DNA from: Leucobacter komagatae
GTDB lineage: Bacteria > Actinomycetota > Actinomycetes > Actinomycetales > Microbacteriaceae
Assembly: GCF_000834055.1 (NCBI RefSeq)
Contig: NZ_JXSQ01000002.1
Location: 62,001-126,000, forward strand
DNA: 64,000 bases
Direction: 5' to 3'
Made by a program: the position numbers and the translations under genes. A model generated the notes under the pieces. It saw only the letters and a list, made by a program, of their open reading frames with translations. It searched no databases and was not told the DNA's origin. Shown in pieces: positions 1 through 8,583 of this stretch; within the stretch, counting starts at the first letter, position 1; the number at the start of each line of letters is the position of its first letter.

Positions 1-300
1 CCTGATGCGCCAGCCAATGATGACGACCGCGAGCGCTGCGAGGAGCAGGGGGCCACTGATCGTGCGGTTCCCGAATTCGATGAGTGCGTGGTACGACAGT
101 TCCTCAGTAGGCACGAGGGAGCCTGGCGTGCAGAGCGGCCAGTCGGTGCAGCCGAGGCCCGACCCGGTCAGGCGCACCGCACCGCCGGTTGCGATGATCA
201 ACACGTTCAGCACGAACGACGCCCAAGCGGCGAACGGCAGGAAGCGCGGTATCTGGGTTCGAGCGGGACGGGTAACGGTCACGCTGGTTGCGCCGGACAC
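1..300 (-). CDS. ctaA: heme A synthase CtaA (COX15/CtaA family), partial
   Basis: N-terminal 100 residues of a membrane heme A synthase, which converts heme O to heme A for the aa3 oxidase. The gene runs off the left edge of the window. Reading the minus strand from a GTG at 300 gives a basic N-terminus, a first hydrophobic helix and the family hallmark GAVRLTGSGLGC-TDWPLC at about residues 33-50. A second helix begins near the window edge. AAGGAG about 6 nt upstream supports the GTG start. It is divergent from the SUF operon. Other oxidase genes in this window (SURF1, ctaC/D/E/F) fit the role. The rest of the protein cannot be seen. Confidence 0.9.
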   Translation of the reverse strand, partial: MSGATSVTVTRPARTQIPRFLPFAAWASFVLNVLIIATGGAVRLTGSGLGCTDWPLCTPGSLVPTEELSYHALIEFGNRTISGPLLLAALAVVIIGWRIR

Positions 301-527
301 GAGATCTCCTTAACTTTTAAGCTCCCAGTGAAACACGCCAGTCTCGCCCGATTTCTAGCGAAAGCCTGTAGACTCGGAAGCTGTGGTTTAGTGCGGCAAT
401 TCGAAACATCTGACGATTCGCCAGACGCTCGGAAATGTCCGACGCCCAGACTACTGCACCATCGCAGGGAACCATCCGAGAGCACGTTGGGGATTTGGTT
501 CTCGGTAGCGCGAAGAAGAGAGAGGGA
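301..527. promoter_or_regulatory. divergent ctaA / suf intergenic region
   Basis: This 227-bp gap separates the start of ctaA (minus) from sufB (plus). TAGACT at 369-374 on the plus strand is a reasonable -10 box for the suf operon; transcription would start near 381. On the minus strand an A/T-rich patch just upstream of the ctaA ribosome binding site may hold its promoter. An in-frame ATG at 435 would extend SufB by 31 residues, but it lacks a good Shine-Dalgarno. No regulator gene such as sufR lies beside the operon in this window. Confidence 0.4.
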
Positions 528-1952
528 ATGATCATGCCTGAGGTACTGATCGACCGCCCCGAGCTCGAAGGCCTCGGCCAATACGAGTTCGGCTGGCACG
601 ATAGCGACACGGCCGGAGAGACGGCCAAACGCGGACTGAGCGAAGACGTTGTTCGCAATATCTCTGCGCTGAAAAACGAACCCGAATGGATGCTTGAACG
701 CCGCCTCAAGGCGCTGCAAATCTTTGGTCGCAAGCCGATGCCGACGTGGGGCGCAGACCTCACCGACATCGATTTCGACAACATCAAGTACTTCGTGCGC
801 TCGACGGAGAAGCAGGCAACGACCTGGGAAGAGCTCCCCGATGAGATCAAGGAAACGTACGAGCGCCTCGGCATTCCCGAGGCAGAGCGCCAGCGCCTCG
901 TCGCCGGCGTCGCCGCTCAGTACGAATCCGAGGTGGTTTACCACCAGATCCGCGAAGATCTCGAGCAGCAGGGTGTCCTCTTCCTCGACACCGACACTGC
1001 GCTCAAGGAGCACCCGGAAATCTTCCAGGAGTACTTCGGCACCGTCATCCCGTCGGGTGATAACAAGTTTGCTGCGCTGAACACGGCCGTCTGGTCTGGC
1101 GGCTCGTTCGTCTACGTCCCGAAGGGCGTGCACGTTGAGATCCCGCTGCAGGCGTACTTCCGTATCAACACGGAAAACATGGGCCAGTTCGAGCGCACGC
1201 TCATCATCGCCGACGAGGACAGCTACGTCCACTACATCGAGGGCTGCACGGCTCCGATCTACAAGTCTGACTCGCTGCACTCGGCAGTCGTCGAGATCAT
1301 CGTGAAGAAGAACGCTCGCGTTCGCTACACGACGATCCAGAACTGGTCGAACAACGTGTACAACCTCGTCACGAAGCGTGCGATCGCCGAAGAGGGCGCG
1401 ACCATGGAGTGGGTCGATGGCAACATCGGGTCGAAGTTCACCATGAAGTACCCGTCGATCTTCCTCACGGGCGAGCACGCCAAAGGCGAGACGCTCTCCG
1501 TCGCGTTCGCAGGCCCCGGCCAGCACCAGGACACCGGCGCGAAGATGATCCACCTCGCTCCGCACACGAAGTCGTCGATCCTTGCGAAGTCGATCGCGCG
1601 CGGCGGTGGCCGCTCCGGTTACCGCGGTGAGGTTCGTATCGAGGCAAACGCCCACCACGCCGCGAACTCGGTGGTGTGTGACGCTCTCCTCGTCGACACG
1701 ATCTCGCGCTCCGACACGTACCCGGCAATCGACATTCGCACCGACGACGCAACGCTCGCCCACGAGGCGACCGTCACGCGCGTCAGCGAAGAGCAGCTGT
1801 TCTACCTCATGAGCCGCGGCCTGTCAGAAGAAGAGTCGATGGCGATGATCGTCCGCGGCTTCATCGAGCCCATCGCTCGCGAACTCCCAATGGAGTACGC
1901 GCTCGAGCTGAACAAACTCATCGAGATGAGCATGGAAGGATCCGTCGGTTAA
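528..1952 (+). CDS. sufB: Fe-S cluster assembly scaffold protein SufB
   Basis: SufB subunit of the cytosolic SufBCD scaffold, on which nascent Fe-S clusters are built before transfer to apoproteins. The 474-residue product matches the family length and carries the expected beta-helix core. Recognisable stretches are [32 protein letters not shown], the conserved Cys segment YIEGCTAP and, near the end, [13 protein letters not shown]. The start at 528 follows a purine-rich GAAGAAGAGAGAGGGA. An upstream in-frame ATG at 435 is possible but gives an unusual N-terminus. It is the first gene of sufB-sufD-Rieske-sufC, with 2 nt to sufD. No cysteine desulfurase (sufS) or sufU follows. Confidence 0.95.
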   Translation: MIMPEVLIDRPELEGLGQYEFGWHDSDTAGETAKRGLSEDVVRNISALKNEPEWMLERRLKALQIFGRKPMPTWGADLTDIDFDNIKYFVRSTEKQATTWEELPDEIKETYERLGIPEAERQRLVAGVAAQYESEVVYHQIREDLEQQGVLFLDTDTALKEHPEIFQEYFGTVIPSGDNKFAALNTAVWSGGSFVYVPKGVHVEIPLQAYFRINTENMGQFERTLIIADEDSYVHYIEGCTAPIYKSDSLHSAVVEIIVKKNARVRYTTIQNWSNNVYNLVTKRAIAEEGATMEWVDGNIGSKFTMKYPSIFLTGEHAKGETLSVAFAGPGQHQDTGAKMIHLAPHTKSSILAKSIARGGGRSGYRGEVRIEANAHHAANSVVCDALLVDTISRSDTYPAIDIRTDDATLAHEATVTRVSEEQLFYLMSRGLSEEESMAMIVRGFIEPIARELPMEYALELNKLIEMSMEGSVG

Positions 1953-1954
1953 CG

Positions 1955-3133
1955 ATGACTACTCTGCAAACTGAACAGCACGGTGCCAAGGCGCACAGTG
2001 ACGGCGATTGGGCGAACCGCCCGCCAGTACAGACCCGTTCTGACCGCCTGAAGTCTGCCGTCCTCGCCGACTTCCCCGCGGTGACCGGGCGTGAGGTGAA
2101 CTGGAAGTACACTCCGGTTGCGAAGCTCACCGCCCTCACCGGGGGAGACCTCGAGGCCGCGACGTCTGCGCTGGAGATTTCCGAAGCCGAGGGTGTCGAG
2201 GTGAGTTCGGTCCCGATGGACTCCGAGCTCGTTGGCCGTGCCGGCCTCCCAGAGGACCAGGCCGCGGCGAACGCGTGGGGCCAGGTTGGTGCCGCGCAGC
2301 GGATCCTGCTCACGAGCCACGAGCGTCAGACGGTCACCGTGAAGCGCAGCGCGCTCACGAGCAACCCGACAGCCGCACACACGATCATCGAGGCTGCTCC
2401 GCAGTCTGATTCGGTTGTGATCTTCGAAAACACCGGTGATGCGAACCTCACCGAGACCGTCGAGATCGTCGTCGGTGACGGCGCGCACCTCAAGGTTGTG
2501 TCGATCCAGGAGTGGAACGAGGGCGCGATCCACCTCGCGACCCACAACGCGACCGTTGGTCGCGACGGCAACCTGCAGCACATCGTCGTCTCCCTCGGCG
2601 GCGCGATCGTGCGCGTGAACCCGTCGATCCACCTCGATGCGCAGGGCGCAAACGGCGAGGCATACGGCGCGTACTTCGCAGACGCAGGCCAGCACCTCGA
2701 GCACCAGGTCTACATCGATCACAACGCACCCAACACGCGCAGCCGCGTCGCCTACAAGGGCGCGCTGCAGGGCGAGGGTGCGCGCGCGGTGTGGATCGGC
2801 GACGTGCTCATTCGCCGCGTCGCAAGCGGCACCGACAGCTACGAAGAGAACCGCAACCTCACCCTCACCGAGGGCACGCGCGCTGACTCGATCCCGAACC
2901 TCGAGATCGAGACTGGCGACATCGAGGGTGCAGGCCACGCTTCGACGACCGGCCGCTTCGATGAGGAGCACATCTTCTACCTGCAGAGCCGTGGAATTTC
3001 CGAGGACGAAGCGCGCAAGCTCGTTGTCCGCGGGTTCCTGTTCGACGTCATCCAGCGCATCGGCAACGAGCAGATTGAGGAGCGGTTGCAGACTGCAATC
3101 GAGTCCGAGCTCGAGCAGAGCGTGCTCGCGTAA
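1955..3133 (+). CDS. sufD: Fe-S cluster assembly protein SufD
   Basis: SufD, the partner of SufB in the SufBC2D scaffold. It is 392 residues long with the SufB/SufD beta-helix fold towards the C-terminus. Conserved features are HLYVDHNAPNTRS-like text (here VYIDHNAPNTRS), the segment GVARAVW-like GARAVWIGDVLI, and the tail FDEEHIFYLQSRGISEDEARKLVVRGF typical of the family. The gene starts 2 nt after sufB and its stop overlaps the ATG of the Rieske gene (TAATG), so translation is probably coupled. The assignment is secure from context and sequence. Confidence 0.94.
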   Translation: MTTLQTEQHGAKAHSDGDWANRPPVQTRSDRLKSAVLADFPAVTGREVNWKYTPVAKLTALTGGDLEAATSALEISEAEGVEVSSVPMDSELVGRAGLPEDQAAANAWGQVGAAQRILLTSHERQTVTVKRSALTSNPTAAHTIIEAAPQSDSVVIFENTGDANLTETVEIVVGDGAHLKVVSIQEWNEGAIHLATHNATVGRDGNLQHIVVSLGGAIVRVNPSIHLDAQGANGEAYGAYFADAGQHLEHQVYIDHNAPNTRSRVAYKGALQGEGARAVWIGDVLIRRVASGTDSYEENRNLTLTEGTRADSIPNLEIETGDIEGAGHASTTGRFDEEHIFYLQSRGISEDEARKLVVRGFLFDVIQRIGNEQIEERLQTAIESELEQSVLA

Positions 3134-3465
3134 TGACTCGACACAAGGCGATCGCACTGTCTGAACTCGTGCAAGACCAGGCCACTCGCGTTGTCCTCGA
3201 CGGCGTTCCGATGGCGGTCGTGCTTGACGGCGAAGGGCAGGTGCACGCCATCGGCGACACCTGCACCCACGGGGAGATCAGCCTCTCCGAAGGGTTCGTT
3301 GACGGTGACACCCTCGAATGCTGGGCTCACGGCTCGGCGTTCTCGCTCTGCACTGGGCAGCCGCTGAACCTCCCGGCCTACGAGCCGGTCCCCGTTTACG
3401 TCGTCGAGATTGAAGACGGCGACATCTACATTGACCCCACTGTTACGAAAGAGATTGAACTATGA
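3133..3465 (+). CDS. Rieske-type [2Fe-2S] ferredoxin within the suf operon
   Basis: A 110-residue single-domain Rieske protein. The cluster-binding motifs are Cys44-Thr-His46 and Cys63-Trp-Ala-His66, matching the CxH...CxxH spacing of bacterial Rieske ferredoxins (non-heme iron oxygenase ferredoxin subunit family). There is no signal peptide or membrane anchor, so it is cytoplasmic. It overlaps both neighbours: sufD by one base and sufC by four. A dioxygenase partner is absent, so it more likely supplies electrons for SUF assembly or marks a client Fe-S function than acts in aromatic degradation. That role is inference. Confidence 0.9.
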   Translation: MTRHKAIALSELVQDQATRVVLDGVPMAVVLDGEGQVHAIGDTCTHGEISLSEGFVDGDTLECWAHGSAFSLCTGQPLNLPAYEPVPVYVVEIEDGDIYIDPTVTKEIEL

Positions 3466-4220
3466 GCTCCGTTCTCGAGATCAAGGACCTGCACGTCAGC
3501 GTTGAGACTGACCAGGGCGCCAAGGAAATTCTCAAGGGCGTGAACCTCACCATCAAGCAGGGTGAGACCCACGCAATCATGGGCCCGAATGGCTCAGGCA
3601 AGTCGACCCTCGCGTACGCGATCGCCGGCCACCCCCGTTACGAGATCACGAGCGGCCAGCTCCTGCTCGACGGCGAAGACATCACCGAGCTCGGCCCGGA
3701 CGAGCGCGCGCAGGCTGGCGTGTTCCTCGCGATGCAGTACCCGGTGGAGATCCCAGGCGTGACGAACGCAAACTTCCTCCGCACCGCGAAGACCGCGATC
3801 GACGGTGAAGCGCCCGCCATCCGCACCTGGATGGGCGAGGTTCGCGACGCAATGAAGAACCTCCGCATGGACGAGTCCTTCGCATCGCGTAACGTCAACG
3901 AGGGCTTCTCGGGTGGCGAGAAGAAGCGCAACGAGATCCTCCAGCTTGAGCTGCTCAAGCCGAAGTTTGCGGTACTCGACGAGACCGACTCTGGTCTCGA
4001 TGTCGACGCACTGAAGATCGTCTCGGAGGGCGTGAACCGCGCCAAGGAGAACTCGGATCTCGGTGTCATGCTCATCACGCACTACACGCGCATCCTCCGC
4101 TACATCAAGCCGGACTTCGTGCACGTGTTCGTTGCGGGACGCATCGCTGAACAGGGTGGCCCGGAGCTCGCAGACCGCCTCGAGGCAGAGGGTTACGACC
4201 GCTTCCTCGTTGACGCGTAA
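3462..4220 (+). CDS. sufC: Fe-S cluster assembly ATPase SufC
   Basis: ATPase of the SufBC2D complex; ATP binding drives the conformational change of SufB and SufD during cluster assembly. The 252-residue protein has Walker A GPNGSGKST at 41-49, the ABC signature SGGEKKR at 150-156 and Walker B with the SufC-specific ending LDETDSGLD at about 172-180. The ATG overlaps the ferredoxin stop (ATGA). Length and motifs are typical. Transcription may continue into the MIP18-family gene 23 bp downstream, which also has its own promoter-like box. Confidence 0.96.
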   Translation: MSSVLEIKDLHVSVETDQGAKEILKGVNLTIKQGETHAIMGPNGSGKSTLAYAIAGHPRYEITSGQLLLDGEDITELGPDERAQAGVFLAMQYPVEIPGVTNANFLRTAKTAIDGEAPAIRTWMGEVRDAMKNLRMDESFASRNVNEGFSGGEKKRNEILQLELLKPKFAVLDETDSGLDVDALKIVSEGVNRAKENSDLGVMLITHYTRILRYIKPDFVHVFVAGRIAEQGGPELADRLEAEGYDRFLVDA

Positions 4221-4231
4221 GCCAGAGGGCG

Positions 4232-4237
4232 TAGGCT
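4232..4237 (+). promoter_or_regulatory. -10 box for a leaderless MIP18 transcript
   Basis: TAGGCT ends exactly 6 nt before the ATG at 4244, and no Shine-Dalgarno is visible. This is the spacing expected when transcription starts at the A of the start codon. The gene could then be expressed both from the suf operon and from its own internal promoter. Confidence 0.5.
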
Positions 4238-4243
4238 ACTCGT

Positions 4244-4630
4244 ATGAGTGAAGAGACAGCAACGGAGACTGGCACGGACGCCGCTGGCGCCGTAGCGACC
4301 GCCCCGGTCTCAATAGACCCTGACTTCCGTGAACAGGCAGTCGAGGCGTTGAAGAACGTCTCCGACCCGGAGCTCGGAGTGAACATTGTCGACCTCGGTC
4401 TCATTTATGACCTTGCGTACGATGAGGACAACGACGCGCTCGTCATTTCGATGACGCTTACGAGCGCCGGTTGCCCCCTCACCGACGTGATCGAGAACGA
4501 CATCGCCGAGTCGCTTGATGGCCTCGTCGCCGCGTTCCGCATCAACTGGGTGTGGATGCCGCCGTGGACGCCTGCGCGCATCACGGATGACGGCCGCGAA
4601 ATGATGCGGGCGCTCGGGTTCAGCATCTGA
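4244..4630 (+). CDS. metal-sulfur cluster assembly factor (MIP18/DUF59 family, SufT-like)
   Basis: A 128-residue protein with an acidic, Ala/Thr-rich N-terminal tail followed by a MIP18 (DUF59) domain from about residue 28. The diagnostic text is DPELGVNIVDLGLIYD and LTSAGCPLTD, the latter with the conserved Cys. Family members (SufT, PaaD-like, the CIA factor MIP18) act late in Fe-S cluster maturation. It lies 23 bp after sufC on the same strand, which fits an accessory SUF role. The start has a TAGGCT box 6 nt upstream rather than a Shine-Dalgarno. It is followed by a strong terminator. Confidence 0.9.
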   Translation: MSEETATETGTDAAGAVATAPVSIDPDFREQAVEALKNVSDPELGVNIVDLGLIYDLAYDEDNDALVISMTLTSAGCPLTDVIENDIAESLDGLVAAFRINWVWMPPWTPARITDDGREMMRALGFSI

Positions 4631-4700
4631 CGCCTCACAGGGTGTGAGAACAGAGTTTCCCGCTGACAAGCGGAGGATTTGATATCTTGCGCCCGACTGG

Positions 4701-4746
4701 AACCGGGCGGCATGGCCATTGGGTCGTGCCGCCCGGTTTTCTGTTT
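4701..4746 (+). terminator. rho-independent terminator of the suf operon
   Basis: A perfect 12-bp inverted repeat, AACCGGGCGGCA (4701-4712) and TGCCGCCCGGTT (4727-4738), with a 14-nt loop is followed by a T-rich run (TTTTCTGTTT). It closes the suf/MIP18 transcript before the ABC-F gene. Confidence 0.85.
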
Positions 4747-4867
4747 CCGGGGACCAACCCGGGAGCGCCTTCGTGCGCGCTGGGGCAGATGTCCTCAGCG
4801 TTTCACCCTAGAATAGGTAGGTTGCCCTGAACGCAGGGGCTCTCCCGCTACGAAAGAGTGTGTTGCT

Positions 4868-6466
4868 GTGATTGTTGTCGAAGATCTCGCGATCGACGTG
4901 GGCGCAAGGCGCCTGATGGGCGAGGTCTCGTTCCGCGTGCACCCGGGAGACAAGATTGGTCTCGTCGGGCGAAACGGTGCGGGCAAGACGACGCTGACGC
5001 GCACCCTGTCGGGGGAGCTGCAGCCCGCCGAGGGCTCCATCCAAGTGACGGGGGAGCTCGGCTTCCTGCCCCAGGATCCGCGCACGGGGGATCCCGAGCA
5101 GATCGCGCGGCACCGCATTCTTGATGCGCGCGGCCTTGGCACGCTCAACAAGAACATGGCGAAGGCCTCCGAAGAGATGGGGTCTGACGACCCGAGGATC
5201 GCCGAGAAGGCGATGAAGCGCTTCGGCAACCTCACGGACAGGTTCCAGGCGCTCGGAGGCTACGCAGCCGAAGCAGAGGCCGCGTCGATCTCGAACAACC
5301 TCGGCTTGCCAGACCGCATCCTTGACCAGCCGCTGAAGACGCTTTCTGGCGGCCAGCGCCGCCGCATCGAGCTCGCGCGCATCCTGTTCTCTGACGCTGA
5401 CACGATGATCCTCGATGAGCCGACCAACCACTTGGACGCCGATTCGATCGTCTGGCTGCGCGAGTTCTTGAAGGGTTACAAGGGCGGCGTCATCATCATC
5501 TCCCACGATATTGATCTCGTCGGAGATACCGTCAACCGCGTCTTCTACCTTGACGCGAACCGCCAGGTCATCGACGTCTACAACATGGGCTGGAAGCTGT
5601 ACCAGCGCCAGCGCGCCGCCGACGAGGAGCGTCGCCGCAAGGAGCGCACCAACGTCGAGAAGAAGGCATCGCAGCTGAAGGATCAGGCTGCCCGCTTCGG
5701 TGCGAAGGCGTCGAAGGCCGCCGCCGCGCACCAGATGGTCGCCCGCGCGGAGCGGATGCTCTCGGGGCTCGAAGAGGTGCGCCAGGTGGATCGCGTCGCG
5801 AAGCTCCGCTTCCCGGACCCCGCGCCGTGTGGCAAGACGCCGATCATGGCGGAGGGGCTCTCGAAGTCTTACGGCTCACTCGAGATCTTCGCCGGCGTCG
5901 ACCTCGCGATCGACCGTGGCTCGAAGGTTGTGATTCTCGGGCTGAACGGTGCGGGCAAGACGACCCTGCTGCGGATCCTTGCGGGCGTCGATAAGCCTGA
6001 CACCGGCGACATCGTCGAAGGCCACGGCCTCAAGGTCGGCTATTACGCCCAGGAGCACGAGACGCTCGACGTGAAGGCGAGCGTGCTGCAGAACATGGTT
6101 TCTGTGTCGCGGCACCTCACCGAGACCGAGGCCCGCAAGGTGCTCGGCTCCTTCCTCTTCACGGGGGACGACGTGCTGAAGCCCGCAGGTGTGCTCTCCG
6201 GCGGCGAGAAGACGCGTCTCGCGCTCGCGAAGCTCGTGGTGTCGAGCGCGAACGTGCTGCTGCTCGATGAGCCGACGAACAACCTCGACCCGGCGAGCCG
6301 CCTGGAGATCCTCGACGCCCTCGCGCACTTCACCGGTGCCGTTGTGCTGGTCTCGCACGACCCTGGTGCCGTTGAGGCGCTGAACCCAGAGCGCGTACTC
6401 ATCATGCCAGAGGGTACAGAGGATCACTGGTCCAAGGAGTACCTCGACCTCATCGAGCTCGCCTAA
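4868..6466 (+). CDS. ABC-F family ATP-binding protein
   Basis: A 532-residue soluble protein with two ABC ATPase domains and no membrane segments. Domain 1 has Walker A GRNGAGKTT, signature LSGGQRRR and LDEPTNHLD. A basic, coiled-coil linker of about 80 residues (RRKERTNVEKKASQLK and onward) follows. Domain 2 has GLNGAGKTT, LSGGEKTR and LDEPTNNLD. This layout defines ABC-F proteins, which bind the ribosomal E site and act in translation or antibiotic protection rather than transport. The exact subgroup cannot be fixed by eye. The GTG at 4868 follows GAAAGAG about 9 nt upstream, and TAGAAT at 4809-4814 could be the -10 box. It is convergent with the cutinase-like gene. Confidence 0.9.
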   Translation: MIVVEDLAIDVGARRLMGEVSFRVHPGDKIGLVGRNGAGKTTLTRTLSGELQPAEGSIQVTGELGFLPQDPRTGDPEQIARHRILDARGLGTLNKNMAKASEEMGSDDPRIAEKAMKRFGNLTDRFQALGGYAAEAEAASISNNLGLPDRILDQPLKTLSGGQRRRIELARILFSDADTMILDEPTNHLDADSIVWLREFLKGYKGGVIIISHDIDLVGDTVNRVFYLDANRQVIDVYNMGWKLYQRQRAADEERRRKERTNVEKKASQLKDQAARFGAKASKAAAAHQMVARAERMLSGLEEVRQVDRVAKLRFPDPAPCGKTPIMAEGLSKSYGSLEIFAGVDLAIDRGSKVVILGLNGAGKTTLLRILAGVDKPDTGDIVEGHGLKVGYYAQEHETLDVKASVLQNMVSVSRHLTETEARKVLGSFLFTGDDVLKPAGVLSGGEKTRLALAKLVVSSANVLLLDEPTNNLDPASRLEILDALAHFTGAVVLVSHDPGAVEALNPERVLIMPEGTEDHWSKEYLDLIELA

Positions 6467-6479
6467 CCACCGGGTTGTG

Positions 6480-6508
6480 GCGCGGCCGAGCAGGCGCTGC
6501 CTGCCGCG
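6480..6508. terminator. hairpin between convergent genes
   Basis: The 42-bp gap between the ABC-F gene and the cutinase-like gene holds GCAGGC-GCT-GCCTGC (6490-6504) inside a flanking GCGCGG / CCGCGC pair. It is probably a shared, bidirectional terminator, but no T-tract follows, so support is structural only. Confidence 0.5.
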
Positions 6509-7498
6509 CTAGTTCGCTGAGCCCGGTTCACCGGCCCCTGCAGGGCCTGACGAGGCATCTTCTGCGTTGGGATCGGGATCGGCGTTGGGATCAGCGTCGG
6601 GATCGCCTGAGCGGGCGCCAGCGTCAGCCTCGCCAGCATCTGCGTCCCTCGTGTCAGAGCCGGCAGCGGGGTCGCGCGGTGAGAGCTGCGCGATGATGAA
6701 GGCGGCGCCGTCCTCCTGCATGCCGTTCTCGTAGTAGGCGACGTGACCCGACTCCTCCATCTCGAGCGTCGACTGGCAGATGAAGTCGTCCGCAACACAG
6801 TAGTCGCGAAGCCGATCATTGTAGGCGGAAAGGCTTTCGGGCGGGCGGGGGAGGAGACCGTTGATGTCCTCGGCAAAGTCGCCGTACCCCGTCGGGTCAG
6901 AACCTACGAACCGTGGGTTTCCGTACAGCACGACGGCGATGATCCGCTCAGCCGCCTCCGCGGTGAGCTCACCGACCTTTGTGCCGACAAGGCGGGTGTC
7001 TGGCGCGCCAAGTGCGTCGCCAACAATGAGGGCGCCCTGTGAGTAGCCGAGCAGCACGAACTGCTGTTCCGGGCACGCGGCAGCCTGAACGTTGAGCGTA
7101 TCGATAAGCGTGCGTGCGCCGCCTGTCGCGCCAGCGAGCACCTCGGTGTCGGCAGGGTAGTTCAGATCCACCCGGCTGACCTCATCTGGCCGTGCCTCAG
7201 CCACCGCGCGCGCGACGGGACCGAGCAGCTGTTTCTTGCGGGGCTCGCCGGTGCCGCGGGCGGTGATCACGAGGTAATTGCTGCACTCGCGCGCCTCGAC
7301 GACGGGCTCCGGGTGGGTCTCGGCATCGTACTCATCGATAGCCGCCGGGGGCGTTGGGTCTGTCGTGACCTCCCGCAACGACTCGAGCGATGCGGTCGGA
7401 TCTGGTTCGGGGGCGCAGCCCGCGAGCAGCGCTACGCTGAGCACGACCCCGCAGAGTGCCCCGATTCGTTTGGGAAGCGGTGTGACGCGGTTACGCAT
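6509..7498 (-). CDS. cutinase-family serine hydrolase lipoprotein
   Basis: A 329-residue exported lipoprotein. A basic N-terminus and hydrophobic helix end in the lipobox LLAGC with Cys28 as the lipidation site. The middle part is a cutinase-like alpha/beta hydrolase: TARGTGEP near residue 80, the nucleophile elbow GYSQGA with Ser153, Cys pairs that may form disulfides, and GHVAYYENG supplying the likely catalytic His. The last 50 or so residues are a low-complexity Asp/Ala/Gly/Pro tail. Likely substrates are ester lipids or polyesters at the cell surface; this is family knowledge, not proof. ATG at 7498 overlaps the SURF1 stop (ATGCGTAA); an upstream in-frame start at 7555 would lie within SURF1 and spoil the signal peptide. 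Confidence 0.85.
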   Translation of the reverse strand: MRNRVTPLPKRIGALCGVVLSVALLAGCAPEPDPTASLESLREVTTDPTPPAAIDEYDAETHPEPVVEARECSNYLVITARGTGEPRKKQLLGPVARAVAEARPDEVSRVDLNYPADTEVLAGATGGARTLIDTLNVQAAACPEQQFVLLGYSQGALIVGDALGAPDTRLVGTKVGELTAEAAERIIAVVLYGNPRFVGSDPTGYGDFAEDINGLLPRPPESLSAYNDRLRDYCVADDFICQSTLEMEESGHVAYYENGMQEDGAAFIIAQLSPRDPAAGSDTRDADAGEADAGARSGDPDADPNADPDPNAEDASSGPAGAGEPGSAN

Positions 7499-8354
7499 CG
7501 AGCAACGCGTCCTCAACATCTGCGTCCGTTGGGCCGCGCCGGGCCTTTCGGGCACGAGACTTCTTCTCCATTGCGAGCACTTCGTCGCTCCCGGAGTTCA
7601 GGTTCTTGAACTCCTGCCTTGCGGCGATCCCAACCCCGATTCCCGCGATGATGATGAACACGTACCACTGCAGTGCGTACGACAGGTGCGGGCCCTCATC
7701 GCGCTCCGGCTTCGGGGGCAGGATCCCGTGCTCAGCCGTCGGGGATTCAGACACGAGCATTCCGTAGGTTTCAGAGTAAAGTTCACCCGTCACCCCGGTC
7801 ACGCGCGCAATCTCCGGAACGTTGATGCTCGCGACGGTTCTGCCTGCGGAGCTCCGCCCGGCGACCTCCGGCTCGCTCGCGCGCAGCCGCACCACGACCT
7901 CCACGTTGCCGGTTGGGGGTGCTGGCACGGTGTCGAGCACGTCGTCGATGTCAGTCCCGCTCGCGACAACCCAGCCACGGTCGACGAAGAAGAGGCTGCC
8001 ATCGGTGAGGCGGAACGGCACAATGATGTCTGCGCCGACGCCCTTGGGGCCTGGCCTGTTGCGGGAGAGCACTGCGGTGTCCTCGTAGCTGCCCTCGAGT
8101 GTTACCGTCAGCCACTTGTGCTCATCGACGTCGAAGTCCGCTGGCGTTGTGAGCGCATCGGCCAGGGGAGCGGGTGTCGCGTCGTAGTTCCTGTCGATGC
8201 GTGAGATCTCAGCACGCGCTTCGCCGCGGCGCTCGAACTGCCAGTTGCCGAGATAGACGCACGCGATCGCGAATACGACGAACAGGGCGAAGTACCCGAT
8301 CCACCGGCGGGAGTACAGGAAGGACCAGCCAACCTTGCTCTCACTGTTGCTCAT
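7491..8354 (-). CDS. SURF1 family cytochrome oxidase biogenesis protein
   Basis: A 287-residue membrane protein of the SURF1/Shy1 family, which helps insert heme A into oxidase subunit I. A first transmembrane helix lies at about residues 17-37 (WIGYFALFVVFAIACVYLGNW), followed by the conserved GNWQFERR. A large extracytoplasmic domain contains the family pattern FFVDRGWV. A second helix near residues 228-248 (YALQWYVFIIIAGIGVG) precedes a basic cytoplasmic tail. It overlaps the small upstream gene by 14 bp and the downstream lipoprotein gene by 8 bp, so the four genes from 9071 to 6509 form one tight operon. ctaA at the left edge serves the same pathway. Confidence 0.88.
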   Translation of the reverse strand: MSNSESKVGWSFLYSRRWIGYFALFVVFAIACVYLGNWQFERRGEARAEISRIDRNYDATPAPLADALTTPADFDVDEHKWLTVTLEGSYEDTAVLSRNRPGPKGVGADIIVPFRLTDGSLFFVDRGWVVASGTDIDDVLDTVPAPPTGNVEVVVRLRASEPEVAGRSSAGRTVASINVPEIARVTGVTGELYSETYGMLVSESPTAEHGILPPKPERDEGPHLSYALQWYVFIIIAGIGVGIAARQEFKNLNSGSDEVLAMEKKSRARKARRGPTDADVEDALLDA

Positions 8355-8583
8355 CGAGCTCTCCTACTGTGACGATTTCGAGCGGAAAACTTCGGTCGCT
8401 GAGAAACGAAGCGAGTACCTCGCGATGCTCATCGCATGCGAGCCATGTCTTCCTACGGTCAGGGGTGTGGATCTTGGGGTTGCGCCAGAGCAGCCCCCAC
8501 GCGGCTGCGTCACGGCATCCGGCGCGCGAGCAGGTGTGGCGGTGCTCCATGGGGGCGCCGAGGTTGATCCCTCCGAGCGTCAT
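8341..8583 (-). CDS. small conserved Cys/His protein, possible zinc ribbon
   Basis: An 80-residue cytoplasmic protein of unknown function. It has CSRAGC near residue 18 and ACDEH near residue 49, a pattern that could bind one metal ion (CxxxxC...CxxH), with a Trp-rich stretch between them. There is no signal or membrane segment. Its ATG overlaps the DUF3099 stop (ATGA), and its 3' end overlaps SURF1 by 14 bp. Full embedding in the operon argues that it is real. A role in oxidase assembly is suggested only by position. Confidence 0.75.
   Translation of the reverse strand: MTLGGINLGAPMEHRHTCSRAGCRDAAAWGLLWRNPKIHTPDRRKTWLACDEHREVLASFLSDRSFPLEIVTVGELDEQQ

Noticed and set aside
435-527. In-frame N-terminal extension of SufB from ATG 435
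   Set aside because: No good Shine-Dalgarno and the extension does not look like the family; the start at 528 gives the normal length and a purine-rich ribosome binding site.
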